The notes under the pieces: model-generated
What the model was told of the DNA's origin: nothing
Seen by the model: the letters and a program-made list of their open reading frames with translations, nothing else
The model's database searches: none
Source of the DNA: Chloracidobacterium sp. UBA3360
Lineage (GTDB): Bacteria > Acidobacteriota > Blastocatellia > Pyrinomonadales > Pyrinomonadaceae
Length of the DNA stretch: 42,418 nt
Reading direction: 5' to 3'
Assembly (NCBI GenBank): GCA_002360555.1
Contig: DEQS01000105.1
Location: 46,687 to 89,104, forward strand
In this document: one piece after another, positions 14,036 to 22,759 of the stretch
Position numbering within the stretch: position 1 is the stretch's first letter
Layout: each line of letters starts with the position of its first letter
Position numbers and translations under genes: made by a program

Positions 14036-15283
14036 ATGCTTTACGTCTCGCAGATACTCAATCGCCCCGTTTTTGACGCCCGCGACGAAAAGATCGCGGT
14101 CATCAAAGACGTGATCGTGCGCTATGGCGACGAAGAGTATCCGCCGGTCATCGGGTTGGTCGCACGTTATCGCCGCCGCAACTTTTTTATGCCGAGCCGC
14201 GATTTCACCGATCTGGGCTTGCACGGCGCACGGATGACTTCGGCGATACTGGACCTCACGCCGTTTATCCGCCGCGACGGCGAGGTGCTGCTCGGCAAGG
14301 ATGTGCTCGACAACCAGCTCATCGACGTCGACGGCAAACGCGTGGTGCGGGTCAATGATGTGCAGCTAATCGTGACCGGCGAAGATTGGCGCGTGTCAGG
14401 AGCGGACGTGAGTTTGCAGGGGTTTGTCCGGCGGCTGATGCCGCAAGGGTTTTTTGGCAGCGACCGCGTGGTCGAGGTCATCGATTGGGCCGACGTTGGA
14501 TATCTCGCGACCGACACGGCGACGGTGACGGTGCAGCTCAAATCTTCAAAGGACAAACTTTCGCGGCTTCACCCGGTCGAGATAGCCCAATTGGCAGAGT
14601 CGCTCTCGCCGATCCACCGGACAGAGGTCGTTGAGAGTCTCGATGACGAGATCGCCGCTGACACGCTTGAGGAGATGTCCACCGAGGCGCAGGCCCGCAT
14701 TCTCGAAGACATGGACGAGGAACGCGCCGCCGACATTCTCGAAGAAATGTCGCCCGACGACGCCGTCGATGTGCTCGACGAAATGGATGACGAAAAATCA
14801 GAGCAGCTCTTTGCCCTGATGGAAGACGACGAAAAGGCCGATGTCGCCGAGCTGATGCATTTTGACAACGACACGGCGGGCGGTTTGATGACGACGGAGT
14901 TTGTGGTTTTCCCGAAAGAACTGACGGTAGGCGAGACGATCCGCAGCCTTCGCGAAATGGCCGAGACGCCAAACATGATCTATTACCTCTACGTCGTCGA
15001 GGAAAAGGATTCGTGGAAATTGTGTGGTCTTATATCTTTGCGTTCGCTGATACTTGCCGACCCGACGAAAAAGCTTGAAGAAGTGATGCGAAGTGAGTTT
15101 CGCTTTGCCCATCCGTCCGAATCCGCCGAGGACGTTGCCCAAACCATCGCCGAATACAACCTGCTCGCCTTGCCCGTCATTGACGACGAAGGCGACATCG
15201 CCGGCATCGTCACCGTCGACGACGCGATGGAGATCCTCCTTCCCAAAAACCTGCAAAGAAGATTGCCGAGACTATTCGGTTGA
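14036..15283 (+). CDS. PRC-barrel/MgtE-N/tandem CBS protein without channel domain
   Basis: A 415-aa soluble protein. The N-terminus (about 1-150) resembles a duplicated PRC-barrel (R-P-V-F-D-A-R-D-E-K-I; later L-I-D-V-D-G-K-R-V-V-R-V-N-D-V). A superhelical MgtE N-domain follows (about 170-280, repeats of D-I-L-E-E-M-S-P-D-D-A-V-D-V-L). Two CBS domains come next (about 285-405; A-G-G-L-M-T-T-E-F and I-V-T-V-D-D-A-M-E-I). The five-helix Mg channel of true MgtE is absent, so it is probably a Mg- or nucleotide-sensing regulator or a partner of a separate transporter. Its stop is one base from the convergent gene. Confidence 0.88.
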   Translation: MLYVSQILNRPVFDARDEKIAVIKDVIVRYGDEEYPPVIGLVARYRRRNFFMPSRDFTDLGLHGARMTSAILDLTPFIRRDGEVLLGKDVLDNQLIDVDGKRVVRVNDVQLIVTGEDWRVSGADVSLQGFVRRLMPQGFFGSDRVVEVIDWADVGYLATDTATVTVQLKSSKDKLSRLHPVEIAQLAESLSPIHRTEVVESLDDEIAADTLEEMSTEAQARILEDMDEERAADILEEMSPDDAVDVLDEMDDEKSEQLFALMEDDEKADVAELMHFDNDTAGGLMTTEFVVFPKELTVGETIRSLREMAETPNMIYYLYVVEEKDSWKLCGLISLRSLILADPTKKLEEVMRSEFRFAHPSESAEDVAQTIAEYNLLALPVIDDEGDIAGIVTVDDAMEILLPKNLQRRLPRLFG

Positions 15284-15284
15284 T

Positions 15285-17267
15285 CTATCGAAAGTCAGTG
15301 ATCATTATCGCGTTGCCGATACCCTCAGCGCGGACAATGGCAATGCGTTTGCCGTCGCGCGAATAATCGCGGCGTGATACGCCCGGAGTTGTAAAATTCG
15401 TCATCGATTTTCCGGGCCCGCCATCCACAGGTTGAAGCCACAGATTTTGCTGTTCGCCGGACGCGACTATCAACGTGATGCCCTTGTCGTCGGGCGTCCA
15501 TACAGGTCCGCGGCCGGAGCTGGTAGTATTTGGCACTTCTATGACAGAGATGGGAGCGCCGCCGTCGGCGGGGATGATCGCGAGACGGTTCCATTCTGAT
15601 GATTTCTCGTTCGCTAAAAAACACGCGATTTTCGAGCCGTCATTCGAATAACGCGGTTCTTTGGCGGTATAGTCGGTCAGCACTTTTTCCTCACCGCCAT
15701 CGATCGACACGCGCAAAACCTTTGGCATTCCGCCGACAAAGGCCGAATAGATGACCCACTTACTGTCCGGTGAAATATGTGGGTTGTCGGCACCTATGGC
15801 TTTGGTTAACACGACCGGGTTTCCTCCGCTAATATCTATTCGCACGATCTCACCGCCATTTTTCGATGACGTATAAACAATGAACCGCCCATCCTGCGAG
15901 GCATATGGTACGAGCTTCATTACGCGGTCGTTCGTGATCTGACGGGCATTGGTTCCGTCGGCGTCCATTGTCCAAACCTCAGCGTCGCCGGTTTGGTCGG
16001 AAACATACACGATCCGTCCGTCGGCTGTCCAGGAAAAGCCCCATGTGTCGCCGGTATTGGGCATTATCTGCTTGGCGTTCTCGGGCTTGAGATCCGGCGA
16101 AACCCAAACTGCGGAGCGCGAATAACGTTCGCCCGTGACGATGGTATTACCATCCGCCGTGATCGAAAGCGATCCGTATCCGTTGAGGTTGTTGGTCAGC
16201 TTTCGATACTCGCCGGACGGGTATGACATCTCCCATAATTGTCCGGATAGGAATGCATTTTCGCCGGTCACCACGATCAGCGAATCGCCGCTTGGGTGCC
16301 AGACGACATCGCCCATGGCTGTCCAACGCCTCGAACCGATCTCACGCAGCGATCCGTCCGCGACCGAAATTAGTGCGAGAGACATATTGTTCTCACCCAC
16401 ACCGATATCATCATCACCAATGGCGACAGCTAGATTTTTACCATCCGGTGACCAAGCGGCCGAGCTTGTATAGAATTGCTTGCCGCTCCGCGTGACTAGT
16501 GGACGCTCGTTCGACCCGTCAGCGTTGGCTACCAAAACTGTGTCGGCGACGCTTGCTAGGTCAAAGCGACGAAAAGATATTTGTTTGCCGTCGGACGAAA
16601 ATTCGACAAACCCTGCATTTGAGAGAAATTTTGCCGGCGTTCCGCCAAGCGTCGGGACGCGATAGATCGTCTGCGTCTCGTTGCTGCTCATGCTGGCGTT
16701 AAAGTAAACGTAGTTGCCGTCGGGTGAAAAGGCGAGGCCGTAAAAACGGCTCGCCTCGCCCGGCTTTACCACGTTTGCCGTGCTGCCGGTTTGTATCTGC
16801 TTTATCCAAAGCGAATCCTTGTCACCCTCGACCCGCACATAAACCAAAAACTTACCGTCAGGCGAGACCTCTGCGTCGACCACCTTACCGTCGCCGGTCA
16901 AACGCTGGGTATTAATGGTTTTGGCCGTTCTCGGTATTTGTGGCGGCTCTGATCTCAAATATCGAAATGCAAAAAACCCGCCAGCAAAAAGCAATGCAAC
17001 AAGGACAATTCCAATCACACCGTTTCGGAGTGCAGACGAACGTTGCTTTCCAAACGTATGGGCGGCTACCGTCTCACCAGTCGTGTTTATCTGCTGACGC
17101 GTCGGGGCCTCGTTAGGAGCAGCGGTCGAATGCAAGATCGCCGTCGCCGGTTCACCGACCGTACCTGAGCCGCTCGCCGGGCCAAAGAGCAACTCCGACC
17201 CGTCATCGAGACAAAAGCTCATCGAATCGTCGTTGTAATCTCTCCCGCATTCAGGGCATCGTTTCAT
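15285..17267 (-). CDS. Zinc-ribbon/TM/PD40 beta-propeller protein, paralogue B
   Basis: A 660-aa protein with the same N-terminal knuckle as the TPR paralogues (C4-P-E-C7, C19-L-D-D), a linker with H-S-T-A-A-P-N-E-A-P-T, a TM helix at about 83-103, and then a long TolB-like propeller of PD40 units (V-S-P-D-G-K-F-L-V-Y, F-S-P-D-G-N-Y-V-Y-F, W-S-P-D-G-K-N-L-A-V and others). The propeller should lie outside the cytoplasm. It replaces the TolB-N/TPR part of its relatives, so the zinc-ribbon/TM module has been shuffled. It is 9 nt downstream of paralogue C, probably the same operon. Confidence 0.87.
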   Translation of the reverse strand: MKRCPECGRDYNDDSMSFCLDDGSELLFGPASGSGTVGEPATAILHSTAAPNEAPTRQQINTTGETVAAHTFGKQRSSALRNGVIGIVLVALLFAGGFFAFRYLRSEPPQIPRTAKTINTQRLTGDGKVVDAEVSPDGKFLVYVRVEGDKDSLWIKQIQTGSTANVVKPGEASRFYGLAFSPDGNYVYFNASMSSNETQTIYRVPTLGGTPAKFLSNAGFVEFSSDGKQISFRRFDLASVADTVLVANADGSNERPLVTRSGKQFYTSSAAWSPDGKNLAVAIGDDDIGVGENNMSLALISVADGSLREIGSRRWTAMGDVVWHPSGDSLIVVTGENAFLSGQLWEMSYPSGEYRKLTNNLNGYGSLSITADGNTIVTGERYSRSAVWVSPDLKPENAKQIMPNTGDTWGFSWTADGRIVYVSDQTGDAEVWTMDADGTNARQITNDRVMKLVPYASQDGRFIVYTSSKNGGEIVRIDISGGNPVVLTKAIGADNPHISPDSKWVIYSAFVGGMPKVLRVSIDGGEEKVLTDYTAKEPRYSNDGSKIACFLANEKSSEWNRLAIIPADGGAPISVIEVPNTTSSGRGPVWTPDDKGITLIVASGEQQNLWLQPVDGGPGKSMTNFTTPGVSRRDYSRDGKRIAIVRAEGIGNAIMITDFR

Positions 17268-17276
17268 AGCTGTTTT

Positions 17277-19022
17277 CTATTCCGGTATCCCGACTCGTTT
17301 GACCAATTCCTTAAATCGCGGGTCGTCTCGCACGAAGTCCCACCTTTTAGTGACCTTTATTTCGACCAACAGCCTGTCACGCTCGTCACACGCTTTGTTC
17401 AGATATTCGATCGTCTTATCTTTGTCTTTGCCCCATGCATAGGCAGTGGCAAAATCCATAGCCTTAACATATCCATTGGGGTCCTTTGCCTGTTTAGCAT
17501 TCAGGTCTTCGAGGCGTATTTCCTGCCGCATCCGCCCGAAACCATCCCAGCCGCCTTTTTCGTAGGCTTCTTTCAATTTTGCAATATTGTCGGGTTTGGC
17601 ATTAGCTAGGCTCTCTTCGACAGCCTGATCATATTTGCCTTGAGCGACATAAACACTAACGTTGACAGCTCGAAAACGTGTATCATTCGGAAAGAGCTCA
17701 TGGAACTTCTTGTTTTGTAAAAGTACTTCGTCAAATCGTCCGGCACGCAGCAGATTCTCTAACATACCCACATTGAACGGTAATGAAAACGGATCGAGTT
17801 CGAGTGCCCTTGAATTTTCCCTGATCGCTTCGTCGTGCCGACTGCTGGCGGTTAATAGTTCGGCATACCATTGATGAGCAGATCCGTAATTCGGATCAAG
17901 TTCGATCGCCCGTTTGAATGCTTTTTCTGCACCTGCAAAGTCATATTCATAATCAACAAGGACTACTGCAATTGATGCGTGGGCTTCCGCCAGGTTCGGA
18001 TCAAGGTCGAGAGCCTTTAGTGCTGCTGCCTTGGCTTGCGGCATATACTCTTTCGGTCTGAAATCGCCAAAGGTGGGAAACAAGGCATAAGTATCAGCTA
18101 ATCCGCTGTACGCCAGGGCGTAGTTCGGGTCTTTCTCGATGGCTTGTTTGAAAAACACGATCGCCTTTTCAAATTCAGGTATTTGCCGTTTGTTCCAATG
18201 AAAACGACCTTGCAGATAAAGCTGATAGGCTTCGTTGTTGTCGGTGTATTTCTTCGCCAGCCGCTTCTCGCTTTCGCCCGACAGTTTTAGTTGCAGTTTG
18301 CCCACGATCTCGGCGACGATCTCGCGTTGGGTGGTCAATAGTTCCGAAAGTTTCCGTTCATACTGCTCGCCCCACAAAGACTTGTTGGTGCGGGCATCCA
18401 CGAGCTCGACCGTGATGTTCAGATTGTCGCCCCGCTTGGTAAGGCGTCCGGTCATCACCGCATCTACACCAAGTTCGGAGGCGATCTTTGCAACATCAGT
18501 CGATGCTCCTTTGTAACGCATCACCGAACTCGTCGGGCTGACCCGAAGATCAGGGATCTGCGTCAGCCGAAAGATCACCGATTCCGCCAAACCGTCAGAC
18601 AAATAATCCGTGTCAGCATCCGAATTCCTATTCTCAAACGGCATCACGGCGATGGAATTGATCTGTTTGGCAGGTGAAAAGTATTTGTAGCCAAAGAATC
18701 CTCCGACAGCAAGGATCAAGACTGCAATGGCTAAAACTGCCAACTGCCGCTGCTTACTGCCTACTTTCCTCAAGGGCTCCGCCTCCGCTCCAGTTGGAAA
18801 AATGGCGGTCGCGTCAGTTGTATTAATTTGAGCGCGAGTTGCTGACTCATTCCCAGAGCCGCCTAAAGGCGGGACTCCAAGCCCGGACAATATCGCCGTC
18901 GCCGGTTCGTCGCCCGCACCAGCACCGCTCGCCGGCCCTTCGAGCAGCGAATTACCGTCATCGAGACAATACAGCAACGTGTCGTCGTAATAATCCCGCC
19001 TGCATTCAGGGCATCGTTTCAT
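17277..19022 (-). CDS. Zinc-ribbon/TM/TolB-N/TPR protein, paralogue C
   Basis: A 581-aa relative of paralogue A. It has a zinc knuckle (C4, C7, C19, D22), a low-complexity linker to residue 92, a TM helix (about 93-113), a TolB-N domain (I-A-V-M-P-F-E-N-R-N-S-D at about 124; L-S-D-G-L-A-E-S-V-I-F-R-L) and TPR repeats with D-P-N-Y-A-L-A-Y-S-G-L-A-D. It ends with the same tail as others (D-D-P-R-F-K-E-L-V-K-R-V-G-I-P-E). The linker carries the G-V-P-P-L-G-G-S-G hairpin and a gcagtaggcag-type repeat. It lies 51 nt after the BON gene and 9 nt before paralogue B. Confidence 0.85.
   Translation of the reverse strand: MKRCPECRRDYYDDTLLYCLDDGNSLLEGPASGAGAGDEPATAILSGLGVPPLGGSGNESATRAQINTTDATAIFPTGAEAEPLRKVGSKQRQLAVLAIAVLILAVGGFFGYKYFSPAKQINSIAVMPFENRNSDADTDYLSDGLAESVIFRLTQIPDLRVSPTSSVMRYKGASTDVAKIASELGVDAVMTGRLTKRGDNLNITVELVDARTNKSLWGEQYERKLSELLTTQREIVAEIVGKLQLKLSGESEKRLAKKYTDNNEAYQLYLQGRFHWNKRQIPEFEKAIVFFKQAIEKDPNYALAYSGLADTYALFPTFGDFRPKEYMPQAKAAALKALDLDPNLAEAHASIAVVLVDYEYDFAGAEKAFKRAIELDPNYGSAHQWYAELLTASSRHDEAIRENSRALELDPFSLPFNVGMLENLLRAGRFDEVLLQNKKFHELFPNDTRFRAVNVSVYVAQGKYDQAVEESLANAKPDNIAKLKEAYEKGGWDGFGRMRQEIRLEDLNAKQAKDPNGYVKAMDFATAYAWGKDKDKTIEYLNKACDERDRLLVEIKVTKRWDFVRDDPRFKELVKRVGIPE
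18856..18877. repeat. Hairpin in the linker codons of paralogue C
   Basis: gag-ccgcc / taaa loop / ggcgg-gactc, the inverse-strand match of the hairpin at 10529-10554. It encodes G-V-P-P-L-G-G-S-G. Confidence 0.75.
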
Positions 19023-19073
19023 AAATAAGGAACCGGGCGACTCGTATTTCTAGTAGCTTTACCGGCTAGGTGA

Positions 19074-19580
19074 TCATCCGCACGAATTGTCGGGTGCGGC
19101 TAGCCCAAGGAAGAAATTAGTGTCAAAGCGAAAGACAAACGCTGATTTATCCAGAAATCCGCCGAGATTACACGCATCGCCTTCGGGAATGCAGATATCG
19201 CCGCAGGGTTTTGTGCCGGATGCGCATCCCACGCCGCCGCCGGAACGCATTCGGTCCCCAGCTGCGGGTGGAGTTTCTGCAAAACTGTTGACGTTGACCA
19301 GCTTTACGCATGTTGTTTTCAGGGCGATATCGTTGACTTTGTCGTATGACGACTGATCATCGGCCCATCCTTGTAGCTTTACGGCACCGCTCGTGGAGAT
19401 CACGTTGATATGTGAGATCTGTGCGGCAAGGCCCTTATCAGCTTTTATGTCAGCATAAATCGCGGCCACGATCTGGCTGTCGGCGTTTTTTTCGCACTGT
19501 CCAAAAGCGGGGCTTGAGAGCGCGATCAGGGTCACTAAAAACACAAATGTAAAAAACACTGAGGTCATTTTCTTGGTCAT
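19074..19580 (-). CDS. Secreted BON-domain protein with Cys-rich tail
   Basis: A 168-aa exported protein. The signal peptide (about 1-27, F-V-F-L-V-T-L-I-A-L-S-S-P-A-F-G-Q) is followed by one BON domain (about 32-100; I-V-A-A-I-Y-A-D-I-K-A-D-K-G-L and the conserved G-A-V-K-L-Q-G-W-A-D). A Gly/Cys-rich tail (G-V-G-C-A-S-G-T-K-P-C-G-D-I-C) may form disulfides. BON domains bind phospholipid or envelope components. It sits 16 nt downstream of the kinase-propeller gene, so it may be its periplasmic partner; that is inference. Confidence 0.8.
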   Translation of the reverse strand: MTKKMTSVFFTFVFLVTLIALSSPAFGQCEKNADSQIVAAIYADIKADKGLAAQISHINVISTSGAVKLQGWADDQSSYDKVNDIALKTTCVKLVNVNSFAETPPAAGDRMRSGGGVGCASGTKPCGDICIPEGDACNLGGFLDKSAFVFRFDTNFFLGLAAPDNSCG

Positions 19581-19596
19581 AATTTTCTCCGTTTTC

Positions 19597-22521
19597 TCAA
19601 TTGCTGGTTGTCAGCATCGAAAGCAGACTAAACCGCGTTTGCTTTCCAAACATGATGGTGCTGCCATCGTGCAGCCAGGCAAGGCGGGAAAAATACTGCC
19701 CGGAATCGTTGTTATTCGTCAGTCGTTTAGCGTCGCCGCCCGTGGTCGCAATTACCCAAACATCGTCTCGCTCGTCGTTGCGGGCGGCAAATCCGGCATA
19801 CTTTCTATCGCCGGAAAGGAAAATATTATAATAATAGGCGTTCTTAAGACGAGAGATCTCGGCCGCCGTTCCTGTCCCGACGGCGACCTTTTTTAACACC
19901 GTCTCGGGCGGCAAACCGCTCGTCTTTTCCGACTCGGCTATGATAAGCCCATTCTCATCCGCCGTCCATCCAATTAACCGCATTGTGAGGCTAGTCTCAT
20001 AGAAATTTGTCGTTTGCCCCGTCGCGGTGTCAATAATGCTCAATCCGAGCACCTTTTTGCCGCCCTCGGCCGAGGTGTCTTTTTTAGTCGAGAATGCCAG
20101 ACGCTTTCCGTCCGATGACCAAACCGGACACGCGAATGTTAGACCGCTGTCCGTGTTTGCTGTCAACGCGGCTTCGGAGCCGTCGCGGGCATTTACCGCC
20201 CACACATTTTGAGCACCGTTCTTGTTCGAGATGTAAGCGATCCGCGAGCTGTCCGGCGACCACGCAAAAGCATTGGTCTGAATGTGGTTATACGGCGAGA
20301 CCGAGTATCCCGGCATCGATATCCCGCCCGACGCAAGTTTTCGTTCGCCGCCGCCATTGGGATTGGCGACCATCAGCTCAGGCACATCACCGGCTTTTCG
20401 CATGAATGCGATCAATGTGCCGTCAGGTGACCAAGCCGGTAAAAAGCCCGCCTCGCTGATCGTAGTCGCCGGATCGTCACGCGATTTTAATGCCTTGACG
20501 AGTATCGAGCTCTCGAGCAGTTTGTTACCGCGGCTGAGATTTTTTGCCGATTGAAACACCATCTTTTGACCGTCCGGTGAGACATCGGGCCACAGTTCCG
20601 AATTGACGTTTCGCGAAACGGGCGACTCGACCTTGTCGGCTAAGTTAACACGCCAGATGTTGGATTCTTCTTTGGCAGAACTGACAATTACCGAGCTCCC
20701 ATCCGGTGCGGCATCGACAACGATGCTGTCAGTTTCGGACGAGGTGAGTCGTGTCGGCGTTCCTGATCCTGCGACGAACACCTGAAAAACGCCGTCAACC
20801 GACGCGCTGTAATAAAAACGTTCCTTTTCCGGCAGCCACGCGACGCCGCTGATCTCGCCCGTGCCCTTGGTTACGGACGTCGGATTTGCGGCCGTCGGGT
20901 CGCTCGTAAACAGCTCCCACGCATTGTCTTTTTGGGTGATATAGGCAAGAGTCTTTTCGTCTGGCGAGATGCTCGCCCAGACGAGTTTGCCTTTCTGCGG
21001 GTCAAACGATGTCGCTTTTTGCGATACGCCCGAGGCAACTTCCATTGTGTATAGATCGCCTTTGGACTGGTAATAGATCTTTCCGCTCGCGGCCCAGCGG
21101 CGAAGCTGAAAGCTGCCGTCCGCGACCGGACCGACCGATTTCGGTGTGCCGCCAAGCGCCGAGACGCGCCAAACGCCGGTCGCGTTTCCCTTGCCGTCGG
21201 CAATGTTGCCCTTTTGCGAAAAGAATGCGAGCTCATCGCCCTTTGGCGACCAGATCGGGTCCTGATTTGAAAAAGCGTCGTTCGTGACCTGTATCGCCTC
21301 TGTCGAAACGGTTTGCGTAACCCAGATATTTTTTGCCGAGGATTTGGTTGACGAGAACGCGATCATCTTGCCGTCGGGCGAAAAACTCGCGTTGCTAAAC
21401 AGCTCGCCGGGAGCGCTCGACCAATTTGCGATCTCCGTCGTTTTCAGATTACCTGCGACCACATTCCCCGCCGAGCGTGGGCGAAAGTACCAGATACCGC
21501 CGATCAATAAACCAACGATCGCGACAAACACGATCGCATGCAGCAACGTAAACCTGCGTGTTGCCGAGATCCTTTCGGTAAACGTCGATTTCGGCCCTTC
21601 CGCTCCGGTCACCTGAGCCGGTATCGACTGGTCGGCGGTTTGATTTAGCTTTGCCTCAAATTTCAGCTCGTCCCGCAGATCCTGTAGGTCGATCTGCAGA
21701 TCTTTGACGTGTTGATAACGATGATCGCGGTCTTTTCTAAGCGTTTTCTCGACGATGCGTTCGAGATGCCGAGGCAGAGTTGGAGCGGCCAGTCTCAGAG
21801 CCTGTGGCTCATCCTTTAATATCGAGCTGATCACATCGAGGTGCGATTCGCCGTCAAACGGACGCTTTGACGTAAAAAGCTCGTAAAGCACGATCCCGAG
21901 GCTAAAAATATCGCTGCGTGGATCTAGCGTGTGGCCGCGAGCCTGTTCGGGCGACATGTACGCCGCCGTGCCCATTATCATGCCCGGTTCGGTATTAAAT
22001 TGTGCCTTGGTTTCAGCCTCAGGAGCAACGGTCTCGACATTTTTTTCCGTGAGCTTTGCAAGGCCAAAATCCAGCACCTTAACAACGCCATCGTCGCGGA
22101 TCATGATGTTGTCGGGCTTTATATCACGGTGGATAATGCCGGCCTCGTGGGCAGCGGCGAGCGCGGTCGCGACTTGTAGTGCGATACCAAGTGCCTCGTC
22201 AAGGCTCATCGACGACTCACGCATGCGGTGCCGCAGCGTTTTGCCCTTGATATACTCGGTCGCGATGTATTGCGAGTCATTAAAAGTGCCGATCTCAAAT
22301 ACCGTTAAGATGTTTGGATGATTTAATGCCGACGCGGCTTTTGCCTCCTGCACAAAACGACGCACCCGTTCGTCGTCATCGGCGACCTCGGCAAGCAGTA
22401 TTTTGAGCGCGACTTGCCGCTCGAGCTTGGTATCTTCGGCCAGAAAGACTTCGCCCATACCGCCTGCGCCGATAGCGGAAATGATCTTGTAGTGCGAAAT
22501 ATTTTCGCCTGCGTTTGGCAT
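19597..22521 (-). CDS. Transmembrane Ser/Thr protein kinase with PD40 propeller
   Basis: I start at the ATG ending at 22521 (M-P-N-A-G-E-N-I-S-H), 974 aa; the frame opens 23 codons earlier without domain content. The kinase domain (about 11-275) has the Gly loop G-A-G-G-M-G-E-V (18-25), Lys40, H-R-D-I-K-P-D-N (131-138), D-F-G (151-153) and M-S-P-E-Q-A-R. One TM helix (I-V-F-V-A-I-V-G-L-L-I-G-G-I-W-Y) leads to a long extracytoplasmic TolB-like propeller with repeated F-S-P-D-G-K and W-S-P-D-S-S motifs. This kinase-TM-propeller layout is a common acidobacterial receptor type. It heads a likely four-gene operon (gaps of 16, 51 and 9 nt). Confidence 0.93.
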   Translation of the reverse strand: MPNAGENISHYKIISAIGAGGMGEVFLAEDTKLERQVALKILLAEVADDDERVRRFVQEAKAASALNHPNILTVFEIGTFNDSQYIATEYIKGKTLRHRMRESSMSLDEALGIALQVATALAAAHEAGIIHRDIKPDNIMIRDDGVVKVLDFGLAKLTEKNVETVAPEAETKAQFNTEPGMIMGTAAYMSPEQARGHTLDPRSDIFSLGIVLYELFTSKRPFDGESHLDVISSILKDEPQALRLAAPTLPRHLERIVEKTLRKDRDHRYQHVKDLQIDLQDLRDELKFEAKLNQTADQSIPAQVTGAEGPKSTFTERISATRRFTLLHAIVFVAIVGLLIGGIWYFRPRSAGNVVAGNLKTTEIANWSSAPGELFSNASFSPDGKMIAFSSTKSSAKNIWVTQTVSTEAIQVTNDAFSNQDPIWSPKGDELAFFSQKGNIADGKGNATGVWRVSALGGTPKSVGPVADGSFQLRRWAASGKIYYQSKGDLYTMEVASGVSQKATSFDPQKGKLVWASISPDEKTLAYITQKDNAWELFTSDPTAANPTSVTKGTGEISGVAWLPEKERFYYSASVDGVFQVFVAGSGTPTRLTSSETDSIVVDAAPDGSSVIVSSAKEESNIWRVNLADKVESPVSRNVNSELWPDVSPDGQKMVFQSAKNLSRGNKLLESSILVKALKSRDDPATTISEAGFLPAWSPDGTLIAFMRKAGDVPELMVANPNGGGERKLASGGISMPGYSVSPYNHIQTNAFAWSPDSSRIAYISNKNGAQNVWAVNARDGSEAALTANTDSGLTFACPVWSSDGKRLAFSTKKDTSAEGGKKVLGLSIIDTATGQTTNFYETSLTMRLIGWTADENGLIIAESEKTSGLPPETVLKKVAVGTGTAAEISRLKNAYYYNIFLSGDRKYAGFAARNDERDDVWVIATTGGDAKRLTNNNDSGQYFSRLAWLHDGSTIMFGKQTRFSLLSMLTTSN

Positions 22522-22682
22522 CGTGATTAACTCGGGAATTATAGCATTGTAAACACTGAATTTACGACGAAATATTGCGCCAATACGCAACGCCGAAACC
22601 GCATCAGACCTACTCTCGTATTACCAAGTTTATTGACCGTCACAGTTGCCCGACGCAAAACTATCGAATTTCGTAATTAGGC

Positions 22683-22711
22683 TTGATTAACCGACTGAAT
22701 AAATTCATAAT
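22683..22711 (+). promoter_or_regulatory. Candidate sigma-70-like promoter
   Basis: ttgatt (22683-22688), a 17-nt spacer, and cataat (22706-22711), placed about 50 nt upstream of the GTG start at 22760. The region is AT-rich and divergent to the kinase gene. Confidence 0.45.
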
Positions 22712-22759
22712 TTCATCGATCTACTTTTCAAAATAGTCTATTCATTAGGAGCTTTTACC

